Source: Rhizobium leguminosarum
Lineage (GTDB): Bacteria > Pseudomonadota > Alphaproteobacteria > Rhizobiales > Rhizobiaceae
Direction: 5' to 3'
Length of the DNA stretch: 64,000 nucleotides
Assembly (NCBI RefSeq): GCF_017876795.1
Contig: NZ_JAGIOR010000001.1
Span: 4,614,501-4,678,500, forward strand
Made by a program: the position numbers and the translations under genes
The notes under the pieces: generated by a model
The model's database searches: none
Seen by the model: the letters and a program-made list of their open reading frames with translations, nothing else
Told to the model about the DNA's origin: nothing
Shown here: one piece after another, positions 1 to 7,047 of the stretch
Layout of the letters: every line of letters starts with the position of its first letter
Position numbering within the stretch: the stretch's first letter is position 1

Positions 1-206
1 ATTGCCTTGATGACGCGCTCGGCGGCGAGCCGCATCGGCTCCAGTTCCTTGGCGCGTTCAGCCGGAACGGTGATGGAGAAATAAACCTTGCCGTCGGAGA
101 TGAAGACGTCGGAAACCATGCCGAGCTCGACGATATCGTGCTCGAGATCCGGTCCACGCACGGTCTTCAGCGTTTCGAGAACCTGTTCCTTGGTGACGTC
201 GGTCAT
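1..206 (-). CDS. apbC: Mrp/ApbC Fe-S carrier ATPase, N-terminal part (runs off window)
   Basis: Only the first ~68 codons are present; the gene continues past the left edge. The visible protein begins MTDVTKEQVLETLKTVRGPD and contains DIVELG and a GKVYFSI strand, which is the MIP18/DUF59 domain that precedes the P-loop ATPase in Mrp/ApbC proteins. These proteins carry or help assemble Fe-S clusters in the cytoplasm. The P-loop lies outside the window, so a stand-alone MIP18 protein cannot be excluded. The family call is from recognition of the N-terminal domain; the ATPase part is inferred. Confidence 0.8.
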   Translation of the reverse strand, partial: MTDVTKEQVLETLKTVRGPDLEHDIVELGMVSDVFISDGKVYFSITVPAERAKELEPMRLAAERVIKA

Positions 207-739
207 TCCACCCTCACTGCTTCTTCTCGATCACAGATAGTGGAGGCGGACGCCTTCGCCAAACAAAATCATCGCAGGGAAAATCGATTTGCCGGCCAGC
301 AAAAAAGCGCGGGGGAGATTCGGCAATCCGTTGCGGCCATCAAGTCCGCCGGGCTTTCGCCCTGATGGCCGCAACGGTCTCCCCGAGAACCGGCGCAATC
401 CGGGGCGAACTAGAGCAAGCCGACAAAAAGGCCAGAAAAAAACGAAGGGGAAAGGCCAGATCACCACAAGCTGCTAAACAAGCGGTGCCAAAACGCAACA
501 ACCGCCGCCGACACCGAAGGCTTGGGAAAGCGGCATCGGCGTCGGGCAGCGGTGTGTCGGCCGCGCCATTTCCTGGCGCTGGTCCAAGTCCCCTCTGGGC
601 CTTTGGCAAAAGAGATGCAGAAAGCGTGCCAGACGGAAATCGGGCGGAAATGGCACAAAAGCGGCCTGGGGATGGCGGCAACGGCAAGGAAATGCCCAAG
701 CGCTGGGCGGCGGCGAAACCATGCCGTGCTTTTTGCAAC
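207..739. other. Intergenic region without a convincing gene
   Basis: About 530 bases lie between the Mrp start and the LuxR stop. A frame starting at 365 stays open through here, but it continues antisense into the LuxR gene, is rich in Lys/Arg/Ala and resembles nothing I recognise. It looks like a GC-rich open shadow. The only clear structure is the long hairpin at 311-384. Confidence 0.5.
311..384. repeat. Long imperfect inverted repeat (hairpin)
   Basis: Positions 328-342 (CCGTTGCGGCCATCA) are perfectly complementary to 363-377, with a 20-base loop. Outside these arms, GGGGAGA near 312-318 pairs with TCTCCCC at 378-384, leaving a one-sided 9-base bulge. No T-run follows on either strand, so it is not a standard intrinsic terminator. 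It could be a structured RNA, a processing site between the Mrp and LuxR genes, or a small mobile palindrome. Confidence 0.7.
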
Positions 740-1477
740 TTATTTGATCAGGCCGATGCGCAGCGCCTTGGCGACCGCCTGGGTGCGGTTGACCGTGTCG
801 AGCTTCTTGGTGGCGCGGTTGAGGTAGTGATTGACCGTGTGCTCGGAGAGGGTGAGGATTTCGGCGATTTCCGCACTGGTCTTGCCGGCCGCCGTCCAGT
901 TGAGGCAATCGATTTCCCGGTCGGTCAGCGTATCCGTCATGCGGGTATCGAGGTTACGGATCTCGGCGAGCCTGTCGTAGACATAGATCGAGATGTAGCA
1001 GAGTTCACGCATCTCCGCCGGGCTGAAAGGCTCGCGGTCACCGGTGAAAGAGATGGCGCCGCGCAGGCCGGATGGCTCATGCGTTGGGAAATAGGCGCCG
1101 CGCATCATCCTGAACCGTTCGAACAGCGCGGTGACGAGGACGGACTTTCCGTCGTCCCGCGACCAGTTCTGGCGCGACATGTCATATGAGAAGGGCCGCG
1201 CCGATGTTCTGAGGCGCCTCAGAACCGGACTGTTCACCAGCAGTCCCTCCTGGTCGTAGAGCGCCAGAAGTTCGGCCGGCCAGCTGGTGATGACGGTGCT
1301 GCCCTGGATATCCAGGGACGTGATCGGCGGTAGATTGAGAACCATGAAGGCTCGGCTGCGATAGGCTTCCGTGACACGTTTCAGGAACCGGAAAATATCG
1401 AACTGAGTCTTCAGGCCCGCTATTTCCTGAACGTAGTCGTCGTCTTCCGGGGATGTTTGCGACAAGGGTGCCATCAC
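740..1477 (-). CDS. LuxR-type regulator with autoinducer-binding-like domain
   Basis: The 245-residue protein has the two-part layout of quorum-sensing LuxR regulators: an N-terminal ligand-type domain (about 20-165) and a C-terminal LuxR HTH (about 183-243; LTDREIDCL, GKTSAEIAEIL, SEHTVNHYL). In the ligand domain, a SWP...LYDQEGLL.NSPV stretch aligns with the usual W-Y-DP region, but the conserved Asp seems to be replaced (NSPV rather than DPV). No luxI-like synthase is in the window, so it is an orphan or solo regulator, possibly not responsive to acyl-homoserine lactones. A second Met follows directly; the first is used here. Confidence 0.85.
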   Translation of the reverse strand: MMAPLSQTSPEDDDYVQEIAGLKTQFDIFRFLKRVTEAYRSRAFMVLNLPPITSLDIQGSTVITSWPAELLALYDQEGLLVNSPVLRRLRTSARPFSYDMSRQNWSRDDGKSVLVTALFERFRMMRGAYFPTHEPSGLRGAISFTGDREPFSPAEMRELCYISIYVYDRLAEIRNLDTRMTDTLTDREIDCLNWTAAGKTSAEIAEILTLSEHTVNHYLNRATKKLDTVNRTQAVAKALRIGLIK

Positions 1478-1705
1478 ATTTCTTCATCTTCGGCGCTACG
1501 GCCGGTTCGATTGCATCGGAGAATGACGATCGCTGGTTGGATCAAACGGAATCGGCCTTGGCATGCAGCGTTCGGCCGGCAAGTGGTTAATCGATTTCGC
1601 GGACTATTTGCAGTTGTCGTGATTCGTCGGCAAATCTCAATATCGCCCTCATCATAAGCATGCTCTCAGATCGTATTCGGCAAGGGGCGGAGAGCAATTT
1701 TTCCG

Positions 1706-2503
1706 TCAGCGCCTTGGGCCGAGGCGGATGCGCATGTCTTCCATGATCCTCCCGGCCGCCAGCTGAACCGGAACGGCCCATTGACGCAGAAGTTCCATCG
1801 ACAAGCGGTAGGCCGGGCCGGTAATCGAAATGCCACCGATAAAGGTCCGATCCTGCGACCAGACGGGGGCGGCGACACAACAAATGCCGGCCTCATGCTC
1901 CTCGCGGTCGAAGGCATAGCCCTGGTCGGCGATCTCGCGGATTTCGGCAAGCAGCGTTTCGGCTGAGACATGGGTCGAGGCGGTAAAGCTGGTGAAGCTC
2001 AGGCCGGCGAGGAGATCGAAGAGGCTTTCGGCCGGAAGCAGCGAAAGCGCGGCCTTGCCGACGCCGGTGCAGTAACAGGGCGAGGCATTGCCGATCTGCG
2101 AATACATGCGCACCGGCTGACGGCCGTCGACCTTATCGAGATAGATGATCGACTGCCCCCGGAGAACACCGAGATGCACCGTCTCGCCGGTTGCCTGCTG
2201 CAAGTCGGAAAGGTGCGGCTCGGCAATCAGCCGGAATTCGTTGCGCGCCCAGCTGCGCGCGGCGAAATCGAGCAGGCGCAGGCCGGGCGCATAGCGGCCG
2301 TCGCCATCGAGCTCAAGCAGGCCCTCCTCCACGAGATGGCTCAGCTGGCGATGCAATGTGCCGCGCGGCTGGCCGGCAAGGGCCAGGATGTCGGTGAAAC
2401 GCAGCGGCGCATCCGCATGGGTGACGAGATCGAGCAGAACCATCAGTTTGCCGAGCGTGCCGGTCTCGCGTGCCTGCGCTACGCCCTCGTCGCTTGAATT
2501 CAT
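1706..2503 (-). CDS. IclR-family transcriptional regulator
   Basis: This 265-residue protein starts MNSSDEGVAQARETGTLGKL. A winged HTH occupies about residues 16-75 (RFTDILALAGQPRGTLHRQL, then LLELDGDGRYAPG). The IclR effector domain follows to about 255 (LIAEPHLSDLQQATGETVHL, ACYC-like CYCTGVGKAAL, GICCVAAPV). The reading frame is open further upstream, but this ATG precedes the HTH at the usual distance. The gene is divergent from the sugar-oxidation operon at 2612 across about 110 bases, so it most likely controls that operon. The inducing sugar or acid is not readable from the sequence. Confidence 0.88.
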   Translation of the reverse strand: MNSSDEGVAQARETGTLGKLMVLLDLVTHADAPLRFTDILALAGQPRGTLHRQLSHLVEEGLLELDGDGRYAPGLRLLDFAARSWARNEFRLIAEPHLSDLQQATGETVHLGVLRGQSIIYLDKVDGRQPVRMYSQIGNASPCYCTGVGKAALSLLPAESLFDLLAGLSFTSFTASTHVSAETLLAEIREIADQGYAFDREEHEAGICCVAAPVWSQDRTFIGGISITGPAYRLSMELLRQWAVPVQLAAGRIMEDMRIRLGPRR

Positions 2504-2565
2504 CGCGCCATCCACCCTTGACAGAAAGGCCAGCGTAATCCGATAATTCCATATAGTCAAATTGA

Positions 2566-2582
2566 GTTCCGAATAATGGAAC
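2566..2582. promoter_or_regulatory. Candidate IclR operator palindrome
   Basis: GTTCC, a 7-base spacer and GGAAC form an inverted repeat in the divergent interval between the IclR gene and the sugar-oxidation operon. A second half-site, TTCCAT, lies at about 2547-2552. IclR proteins often bind such TTCC/GGAA palindromes. The assignment rests on position and symmetry only. Confidence 0.45.
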
Positions 2583-2611
2583 AATACCAAGCTCGGGAGG
2601 GGACGGTGACC

Positions 2612-3379
2612 ATGATGCCAACAGCACAATTTCGCGAGTTCAAAGACCGCGTCGTGCTGGTGACCGGCGGCGGGTCGGGCATAGGTGCTGCGATCGTCGA
2701 AGGTTTCGCCCGCCAAGGCGCCAAGGTCTCGTTCATCGATATCGCCGAGGCGGCAGGCAGCGAGCTCGCCGAACGGCTGTCGCGGGAGACGGCTCATCCG
2801 GTCTCTTTTCACCATGCCGACCTGCGCGACATCGAGGCGATCCGGCGCACGGTCGATACCGTCGTTGCGAGCTCAGGGCCGATCCGCGTGCTGGTCAACA
2901 ATGCCGCGTGGGACGACCGTCATGATTTCGACGCGGTGACCGAGGCCTATTGGGACAACAACCAGGCGGTCAATCTGCGGCACGTATTCTTCGCCTCGCA
3001 GGCGGTGGCGCCGTCGATGCGGGCGGCCGGCGGCGGGGCGATCATCAATATGTCGTCGATCGCCTTCAAACTGAACATGGGCGGCTTTCCCTCCTATGCG
3101 GCGGCGAAGGCTGCGGTCGTCGGGCTGACGAAGAGCATGGCGGGCAGGCTCGGGCCGGAGAACATCCGGGTCAACTGCATGCTGCCCGGCATGGTCGTCA
3201 CCGAACGGCAGATGCAGCTCTGGCTGACGGAGGAGAGTATTGCGCGCTCGGTCGAGCAGCAGTGCCTGAAAATTCCGCTCCAGGCCGACGCGATCGTCGG
3301 TCCCTGCCTGTTTCTTGCATCCGACTGCGCGGGTGGAATGACCGCCCAGTCCCTGATTGTCGATGGAGGCGTTCTGTAA
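2612..3379 (+). CDS. SDR-family sugar dehydrogenase (probable galactose 1-dehydrogenase)
   Basis: This 255-residue short-chain dehydrogenase has the cofactor loop TGGGSGIG (18-25), the structural NNAA motif, a catalytic Ser in INMSSIAF, and the Tyr-x3-Lys pair in SYAAAKAA. The start at 2612 is preferred over an in-frame ATG at 2576 because a GGGAGGGG ribosome-binding site sits just upstream of it and the 2576 codon overlaps the putative operator. The stop overlaps the dgoK start (TAATG). In an operon with KDGal kinase, KDPGal aldolase and a lactonase, the expected reaction is NAD(P)-dependent oxidation of an aldose such as D-galactose to its lactone. Substrate is inferred from neighbours; SDR specificity cannot be read directly. 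Confidence 0.85.
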   Translation: MMPTAQFREFKDRVVLVTGGGSGIGAAIVEGFARQGAKVSFIDIAEAAGSELAERLSRETAHPVSFHHADLRDIEAIRRTVDTVVASSGPIRVLVNNAAWDDRHDFDAVTEAYWDNNQAVNLRHVFFASQAVAPSMRAAGGGAIINMSSIAFKLNMGGFPSYAAAKAAVVGLTKSMAGRLGPENIRVNCMLPGMVVTERQMQLWLTEESIARSVEQQCLKIPLQADAIVGPCLFLASDCAGGMTAQSLIVDGGVL

Positions 3380-4293
3380 TGGCAAATCCCGCTTATGTCG
3401 CGGTGGACTGGGGCACCAGCAGTTTCCGGCTCTGGCTGATCGCCAGGGACGGCAGCATCCTTGCCGAGCGCCGCAGCGGCGAAGGCATGACGAGCGCTGT
3501 AAAAACCGGCTTTTCAGCCGTGCTATCAGGCCACCTCACCGCCGTCGAGGCGCCGGAAAACCTGCCGGTGATCGTCTGCGGCATGGCCGGCGCCCGGCAG
3601 GGCTGGGTCGAGGCTGGTTATATCGACGTGCCGGCTCCGTTCACCGCGATCCTGACCGCGGCAGTGTCCGTGCCTGGCGAAAGCCGGGACATCCGCATCC
3701 TGCCGGGCCTTGCCCAGCGGGATAGGGCGACGCCCGACGTCATGCGCGGCGAGGAAACCCAGCTTCTCGGCGCGCTCGGCACCGCAAGCTCGGGCGCGCA
3801 GGCGGTCTGCATGCCCGGCACCCATTCGAAATGGGTGCATGTCAGGGATAGCAAGGTCACCGGCTTTTCGACCTTCATGACCGGCGAGCTTTTCGACGTC
3901 ATTACCAAACACACGATCCTTTCACATGCCGTTGCCGGTGCGGGAGAGCAGCCGGCGGACACGGCGGCCTTCGAAGCGGCGGTATCGGCCGCTTTCCTGC
4001 ATCCAGCACTTGCCTCCAACCTGCTGTTTACCGCCCGCTCGGGCCAGCTCCTGCACGGCATATCCGCCGCTGCCGCGCAAGCCCGGCTTTCCGGCACGCT
4101 GATCGGCCTCGAAATCGCCGGCGCGCTGCAGGATGCGGCCAACTCAGGCATCACCCTCGTCGCTTCCGGACGCCTGCAGGCGCTCTACGAACAAGCGTTC
4201 AGAACACTCTCCCTTACCTTCACCGCCATCGATGCGGACGCCGCCGTGCGCCGCGGGCTTTCGGCCGCTGCCGAAACCATCTGGCCGAATTGA
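3379..4293 (+). CDS. dgoK: 2-dehydro-3-deoxygalactonokinase
   Basis: The 304-residue protein starts MANPAYVAVDWGTSSFR, with the phosphate-1 motif DWGTSSFR of the ASKHA sugar-kinase fold at 10-17. The DgoK-typical MRGEETQLLGAL and PGTHSKWV motifs lie in the middle, followed by FSTFMTGELFD. It phosphorylates 2-keto-3-deoxygalactonate to the 6-phosphate in the De Ley-Doudoroff pathway. Its ATG overlaps the stop of the dehydrogenase, and dgoA starts 13 bases downstream, so translation is probably coupled. Length matches the family and all expected motifs look intact. Confidence 0.93.
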   Translation: MANPAYVAVDWGTSSFRLWLIARDGSILAERRSGEGMTSAVKTGFSAVLSGHLTAVEAPENLPVIVCGMAGARQGWVEAGYIDVPAPFTAILTAAVSVPGESRDIRILPGLAQRDRATPDVMRGEETQLLGALGTASSGAQAVCMPGTHSKWVHVRDSKVTGFSTFMTGELFDVITKHTILSHAVAGAGEQPADTAAFEAAVSAAFLHPALASNLLFTARSGQLLHGISAAAAQARLSGTLIGLEIAGALQDAANSGITLVASGRLQALYEQAFRTLSLTFTAIDADAAVRRGLSAAAETIWPN

Positions 4294-4306
4294 GAAAGCT
4301 GACACG

Positions 4307-4948
4307 ATGAACCGTATCCCCTTCCCCGACATGAAACGCCCGCTGATCGCCATCCTTCGTGGCATACGGCCTGACGAGACCGAGAGCATCGTCGGCGCCT
4401 TGATCGACAATGGCCTGACGGCAATCGAGATCCCGCTCAACTCGCCGGAACCGTTCAAATCCATCGAGATCGCCGCGAAGATGGCGCCAGCCGAGGTGCT
4501 GATCGGCGCCGGCACGGTGCTGACGGTCGAGGCGGTCGACAGCCTGCATGCAGCCGGCGGCAAGCTGCTGGTCACGCCGAATGTCGAGCCCGAGGTGATC
4601 ATCCGGGCCCGCGACTACGGCATGGTGACGATGCCTGGTGTCTTTACGCCGACCGAAGCGCTGGCCGCCGCGCGCGCCGGTGCCACCGGTCTCAAGTTCT
4701 TTCCGGCCAGCGTGCTCGGTCCGTCCGGCATCACGGCGATTCGGGCCATCCTGCCGCCAGAGCTGAAAATTGCCGCCGTCGGCGGCGTATCGGACAAGAA
4801 TTTCGGTGATTATACCAAGGCCGGCATCTTCTCCTTCGGCCTCGGCACCAGCCTCTACAAGCCGGGAATGACCGCGGCAGAGGTTGCCGAGCGCGCCAAG
4901 GCGACCATTTACGCCTATGATGCAGCCATTGGGAGCGTGAGCGTATGA
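4307..4948 (+). CDS. dgoA: 2-dehydro-3-deoxy-6-phosphogalactonate aldolase
   Basis: This is a 213-residue class I KDPG/KDPGal aldolase (TIM barrel). Glu41 in AIEIPLNSP and the Schiff-base Lys130 in GLKFFPAS are present, with GAGTVLT and VTPN between them. The LNSP variant after the catalytic Glu is typical of the DgoA branch. It cleaves 2-keto-3-deoxy-6-phosphogalactonate to pyruvate and glyceraldehyde-3-phosphate. The stop overlaps the start of the downstream lactonase gene by 4 bases (ATGA), confirming the operon. Confidence 0.93.
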   Translation: MNRIPFPDMKRPLIAILRGIRPDETESIVGALIDNGLTAIEIPLNSPEPFKSIEIAAKMAPAEVLIGAGTVLTVEAVDSLHAAGGKLLVTPNVEPEVIIRARDYGMVTMPGVFTPTEALAAARAGATGLKFFPASVLGPSGITAIRAILPPELKIAAVGGVSDKNFGDYTKAGIFSFGLGTSLYKPGMTAAEVAERAKATIYAYDAAIGSVSV

Positions 4949-5832
4949 CCGATATCTACGAGTTCGAGGGCAAGACCCTTTGCAACACCAATTCCGTTCT
5001 CGGCGAAGGCCCGACCTATGATCCGGACAGCAATACCGTCTGGTGGTTCAACATCCTCGGCAAGGAACTGCACGAGCTCAATCTTTCGACGAGCGCGAAA
5101 AAGGTGCACCCGTTGCCTGCCATGGCCAGCGTGCTTGCCCGTATCGACGCCGGACGACAGCTGATCGCTACCGAAGAAGGGCTTTTCGTCCGCGATGTGG
5201 CCAGCGGCAACCTCACCTTCTACGCCGCGCTCGAAAACGACAGGCCGGAAAATCGTTCGAACGACGGCCGCACCCATCCTTGCGGCGCGCTCTGGATCGG
5301 CACGATGAGCAAGCGGGCTGAAAACCAGGCCGGTGCCATCTATCATGTCGCTAGCGGCAAGGTGACGAAGATCTTCAACGGCATCAGCATCCCGAATTCG
5401 ATCTGCTTCTCGCCTGACGGCACGATCGGCTATTATACGGATTCCCGCCTCAATCGGCTGATGCGCGTCATGGTCGATCCGCAGACCGGCCTGCCCTCTG
5501 GCGAACCGATCGTGCTGGTCGACAGCGCCAACGAGCCCGGCGATATCGACGGCTCGGTGGTCGATGCCGACGGTTATATCTGGAATTCGCGCTGGGGCGC
5601 CGGCGTCGTCGACCGTTACAACCCCGATGGCCTGCGCATCTCGCGTTACAAAGTCCCCGCCGTCCAGCCCTCCTGCCCTGCCTTCATCGGCGTCAACGCC
5701 GACCGGCTGGCGGTGACGACCGCCTGGGAGGGGTTGGACGAGGATGCCCGCTCTGCGCAGCCGAGCGCCGGCGCGCTGCTGGAACTCGGCATCGACGTCA
5801 AAGGCGTGTTCGATCCGATCTATGTGATCTGA
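4945..5832 (+). CDS. SMP-30/gluconolactonase-family sugar lactonase
   Basis: The 295-residue protein shows the six-bladed propeller metal-lactonase signatures: VLGEGPTYDP with the metal-binding Glu21, RSNDGRTHPCG, ISIPNSICFSPDG (Asn ligand), and GDIDGSVVDADGYIW with the catalytic Asp. In this operon it would hydrolyse the galactono- or related lactone made by the SDR dehydrogenase to the free acid. It is the last gene of the operon and is followed by a hairpin terminator at 5863. The related L-arabinolactonases share these motifs, so the exact sugar is uncertain. Confidence 0.88.
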   Translation: MTDIYEFEGKTLCNTNSVLGEGPTYDPDSNTVWWFNILGKELHELNLSTSAKKVHPLPAMASVLARIDAGRQLIATEEGLFVRDVASGNLTFYAALENDRPENRSNDGRTHPCGALWIGTMSKRAENQAGAIYHVASGKVTKIFNGISIPNSICFSPDGTIGYYTDSRLNRLMRVMVDPQTGLPSGEPIVLVDSANEPGDIDGSVVDADGYIWNSRWGAGVVDRYNPDGLRISRYKVPAVQPSCPAFIGVNADRLAVTTAWEGLDEDARSAQPSAGALLELGIDVKGVFDPIYVI

Positions 5833-5862
5833 ACATCGGATCCCCTGAATTTTGCTTGCCAG

Positions 5863-5889
5863 AGGCGCTCCCGACCGGTGCGCCTTTTC
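5863..5889 (+). terminator. Rho-independent terminator after the lactonase gene
   Basis: AGGCGC at 5863-5868 pairs with GCGCCT at 5880-5885 across an 11-base loop, and TTTTCT follows. It lies 30 bases after the lactonase stop and closes the dgo operon. Confidence 0.7.
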
Positions 5890-6060
5890 TCATTTCGGCT
5901 GCCGCCTTTTGAGAAATGTTCCGTCAAAATCGAGAAACTTTCGTTGTTTTCAACCGGAACCAATCGGCGCACCAGTCATTTTCCTTTCGAACCGGCGCGG
6001 CAATGACACAGATATTGCCGGGTCAGCGACTACTCCAGGAAAAATGAAGGTAGGTTCGAA

Positions 6061-6669
6061 ATGACACGCAAACTCTTGACGACCGTTGCCGCTGGCGCAT
6101 TGTTTGCCACGGCTTTCGCACCGGCGGCATTCTCGCAGGCGGCCCCGCAGCCGGCCGATCCAGCCGCTCCGACCCAGGCAGCGCCCGCCGATCCGGCAGC
6201 CCCGAAGCCGCCGATCACGCCTGATGTCACCAAGCCCGCGGGCGATGCCGCACAGGCTCCGGCCGCAGCACCGACGGCAGACACGGCTCAGGCCGGTTAT
6301 ATCACGGAGCAGGCTCCGGATCAGGTCAGCGCCAACACCTATATCGGCCAGTCGGTCTATAACGGCAACAATGAAAGCATCGGCAGCGTCAACGACCTGA
6401 TCCTCAAGAAGGACGGTGGCTTCGTTGCTGCGATCATCGGCGTCGGCGGCTTCCTCGGCATCGGCGAAAAGAATGTCGCCGTGCCGATGGAAAAAATCAC
6501 CGTCGCTCAGAACACCCAGGACGGCAGCGTCAAGCTGACGACCAGCGAAACGGCTGAATCGCTGAAGGCCGCACCTGAGTTCAAGACGCTGGCCATGCAA
6601 TCAGCGGAAAAGGCCCCGGCGGCGACCGGCACCGATACCACGGCCACCGGCTCGACGACCGCCAAGTGA
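6061..6669 (+). CDS. Secreted PRC-barrel domain protein
   Basis: This 202-residue protein has a Sec signal peptide (about 1-26, ending AAFSQA), then a linker of about 60 residues that is almost only Ala, Pro, Asp and Gln. A PRC-barrel domain follows at about 95-165 (YIGQSVYNGNNESIG, VNDLILKKDGG, VIGVGGFLGIGEKNVAVP), and the tail is rich in Thr/Ala. Such proteins are common in rhizobia and are thought to act in the periplasm, often induced by stress; no enzymatic role is known. An AGGTAGG-like ribosome-binding site precedes the ATG. Its stop region is reiterated downstream (see 6661-6716). Confidence 0.85.
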   Translation: MTRKLLTTVAAGALFATAFAPAAFSQAAPQPADPAAPTQAAPADPAAPKPPITPDVTKPAGDAAQAPAAAPTADTAQAGYITEQAPDQVSANTYIGQSVYNGNNESIGSVNDLILKKDGGFVAAIIGVGGFLGIGEKNVAVPMEKITVAQNTQDGSVKLTTSETAESLKAAPEFKTLAMQSAEKAPAATGTDTTATGSTTAK

Positions 6670-6716
6670 GCCAGGGCCAAGTAGACTCGGGCCAAGTATT
6701 ACACTCGGTCCAAGTA
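6661..6716 (+). repeat. Short tandem reiteration of the PRC-barrel gene 3' end
   Basis: The last codons GCCAAGTGA at 6661 are followed by GCCAAGTA at 6676, GCCAAGTA at 6691 and TCCAAGTA at 6709, spaced 15, 15 and 18 bases. Each is preceded by a GG or CGG context. This looks like slippage duplication of the stop region into the 3' untranslated part. Confidence 0.6.
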
Positions 6717-6737
6717 CCCGCGGGTCGTATAGCGTAG

Positions 6738-6770
6738 GCGATGGTGCTCCTAGGGGCGCCATCGCTTTTT
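6738..6770 (+). terminator. Rho-independent terminator after PRC-barrel gene
   Basis: GCGATGG (6738-6744) pairs with CCATCGC (6759-6765), with further GC pairing inside the loop, and a run of five T follows. It ends the PRC-barrel transcript. Confidence 0.8.
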
Positions 6771-6786
6771 GCCGTGCCATTTCTCA

Positions 6787-6881
6787 GAACAGGATGATTT
6801 TAGGGTCGGTCGGCCTAAAATCTGAATCCTGTTCAGCATGGATGTCGCCCGAAAACCGCTCACACTTTTCGGCATCATGCT
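6787..6881 (-). repeat. RIME-like interspersed repeat, copy A
   Basis: This is a two-palindrome intergenic repeat. The first palindrome begins GAACAGGATGATTTTAG and closes with its complement ending ATCCTGTTC. The second part contains CGAAAACCGCTCACACTTTT and CATCATGCT. The same modules occur at 23513-23625, 35266-35378 and 61492-61540; this copy is reversed relative to the first two. Size and layout match the rhizobial RIME1 elements as I know them; the name is by resemblance only. Confidence 0.75.
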
Positions 6882-7047
6882 TTAGCGAGCTCGTCGACTG
6901 CGGTCCGGATCCCATCAAGGCGTTCGACATTGGGCCACCCTCAACCCGATGTTGCCGGCGCGCGCTAATTGGTTCTTGGGCAAGTGCATTCGCGCGTTCA
7001 CTTCGAGCTGACAGCGCAGGTGTTTCGCACCTCGCACCTTGGCTTTT

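Noticed and set aside
365..1189. A 274-codon open frame starting in the mrp-luxR gap
   Set aside because: Its second half is antisense to the LuxR gene and its first half is unstructured Arg/Lys/Ala-rich sequence without a good ribosome-binding site.
6890..6925. Cluster of common restriction sites (GAGCTC, GTCGAC, GGATCC) resembling a polylinker
   Set aside because: The sites are separated by ordinary genomic sequence and no vector sequence is next to them; chance in GC-rich DNA is enough.
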